Notes under the pieces: model-generated
The model's database searches: none
What the model saw: only the letters and a program-made list of their open reading frames with translations
Told to the model about the DNA's origin: nothing
Assembly: GCF_014216315.1 (NCBI RefSeq)
Contig: NZ_CP045702.1
Location: 5,766,001-5,830,000, forward strand
Direction: 5' to 3'
DNA length: 64,000 nt
Origin: Streptomyces finlayi
Lineage (GTDB): Bacteria > Actinomycetota > Actinomycetes > Streptomycetales > Streptomycetaceae
Program-made: the position numbers and the translations under genes
In this document: in pieces, positions 63,437 through 64,000 of the stretch
How the letters are laid out: the number at the start of each line of letters is the position of its first letter
How positions within the stretch are numbered: the stretch's first letter is position 1

Positions 63437-64000
63437 CAGCCGGAGTCGGCGATCACGAAGTACCCCGCAGGTGACTCCTTGAGCGTGTGGGTGACGAACA
63501 CGTTGTACAGCCCCATGTTCTGGCCGGACCCGTGCGCGTACACATAGCCGCCCGAGGTGCGCGCCCGGCCCGCTGTCACGTGCGCGTAGTTGCTCGCGGT
63601 GAAGCACCGGACCGTGGAGCCGCCCGTGGTGGTCGCGGTGACCGCGGGTGCGGTGGCGCCCACCGCGCCCGAGGAGCCGACCGCCGCCACCGTGTAGCGG
63701 TAGGAGACCCCGGGGGACAGCCCGGAGTCGGTGAACGACGTCCCGGTGGGCGATGCCACCTTCGTGCCGTCGCGGTGCACCACGTACGAGGCGGCCTCCG
63801 CCACCGGACTCCAGGACAAGGAGGCCGAGTCGGCGGTGACGCCCGTGACGCGCAGACCCGTCGGCGCGGGCAGCCCGTCACCGCCGCCCGGCGCGTCCCG
63901 GTCCAGACCCCAGAAGACGCCGGTGTAGTACGTCGAGCAGACGGTGTCCAGGAAGTACGCGGCCGTCGACCCGCACTGCGAGGCGCCGACACCGGGGTCC
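63406..64000 (-). CDS. Secreted PHA depolymerase/feruloyl-esterase-type enzyme (3' part)
   Basis: The visible C-terminal 198 residues comprise the end of the catalytic part (VGASQCGSTAAYFLDTVCST then YYTGVFWGLDRDAPGG), an Fn3 domain (LPAPTGLRVTGVTADSASLS, VVHRDGTKVASPTGTSFTDS) and a terminal domain CFTASNYAHVTAGRARTSGG ... NMGLYNVFVTHTLKESPAGY. The SNYAHVTAGRA domain closes extracellular short-chain PHA depolymerases. The 5' end, with signal peptide and Ser-His-Asp triad, lies beyond the window. Confidence 0.8.
   Translation of the reverse strand, partial: DPGVGASQCGSTAAYFLDTVCSTYYTGVFWGLDRDAPGGGDGLPAPTGLRVTGVTADSASLSWSPVAEAASYVVHRDGTKVASPTGTSFTDSGLSPGVSYRYTVAAVGSSGAVGATAPAVTATTTGGSTVRCFTASNYAHVTAGRARTSGGYVYAHGSGQNMGLYNVFVTHTLKESPAGYFVIADSGCQAGSSLKSL

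Overview
The window is high-GC actinobacterial DNA and almost certainly a Streptomyces chromosome. Evidence: GC-rich third codon positions, many GTG/TTG starts with strong GGAG-type ribosome sites, and families typical of the genus (CGNR/ABATE regulator, DUF2277, DUF4383, SCO2322-family protein, Scr1/DUF5753-type fragment, PucR regulator). There is no rRNA, CRISPR array or intact prophage. One tRNA is present, tRNA-Val(UAC) at 6127-6201.

Left part (1-26.5 kb). The window opens inside a tellurium-resistance-associated module: a TRSP/phosphoribosyltransferase tail, a StiP-type PRTase with a PELOTA domain, and a HAD hydrolase. Mixed housekeeping and accessory genes follow: zinc ribbon, membrane proteins, a DUF4097 lipoprotein, the tRNA, two efflux/regulator pairs with recognisable operators, DUF1254, DoxX, PhoD-type phosphatase, a secreted HNH nuclease, a FetB-like permease, HAD phosphatase, a peptidoglycan-binding membrane protein, an MFS pump with a C-terminal winged helix, GNAT, and a GT87-PAP2 fusion. 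Several gene relics are scattered through it (O-methyltransferase, barstar, DUF1254 duplicate, serpin).

Middle (26.5-41 kb). A decayed stretch at 26.5-28.1 kb is followed by a complete 4-hydroxyproline degradation operon (28336-35448): three-subunit D-hydroxyproline dehydrogenase, deaminase, 2-epimerase, semialdehyde dehydrogenase and a GntR/FCD regulator. Next come scraps of IS256- and IS3-type transposases, a Fic AMP-transferase with its own palindrome, and a divergent CYP125 / FadA5-like pair for sterol side-chain oxidation whose shared promoter holds two KstR-like boxes. A third similar box lies between an MBL hydrolase and an aldehyde dehydrogenase-ferredoxin pair at 60-63 kb.

Right part (41-64 kb). 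A tightly overlapping, translationally coupled operon (51005 to 41357, minus strand, with a DUF3068 gene just upstream) encodes a GT4 glycosyltransferase, two SAM methyltransferases, a 1451-residue AftD-like GT-C arabinofuranosyltransferase, a condensation-type acyltransferase, a DMT transporter and a Trm112-like protein. Several members match the mycobacterial aftD neighbourhood (methyltransferase, GT, DUF3068, small DUF2613-like secreted protein), although Streptomyces is not known to make arabinogalactan. This is the best candidate for an undescribed pathway. Beyond a PucR regulator lies a cobalamin-riboswitch-controlled operon (59656 to 53898, minus): a secreted alpha/alpha-toroid protein, an SCO2322-family surface protein, EcfT, a double EcfA whose linker looks like a captured intergenic repeat, and an ECF S-component. 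Together they look like a B12 (or cobalt) capture and uptake system. The window ends inside a secreted polyhydroxyalkanoate-depolymerase-type esterase.
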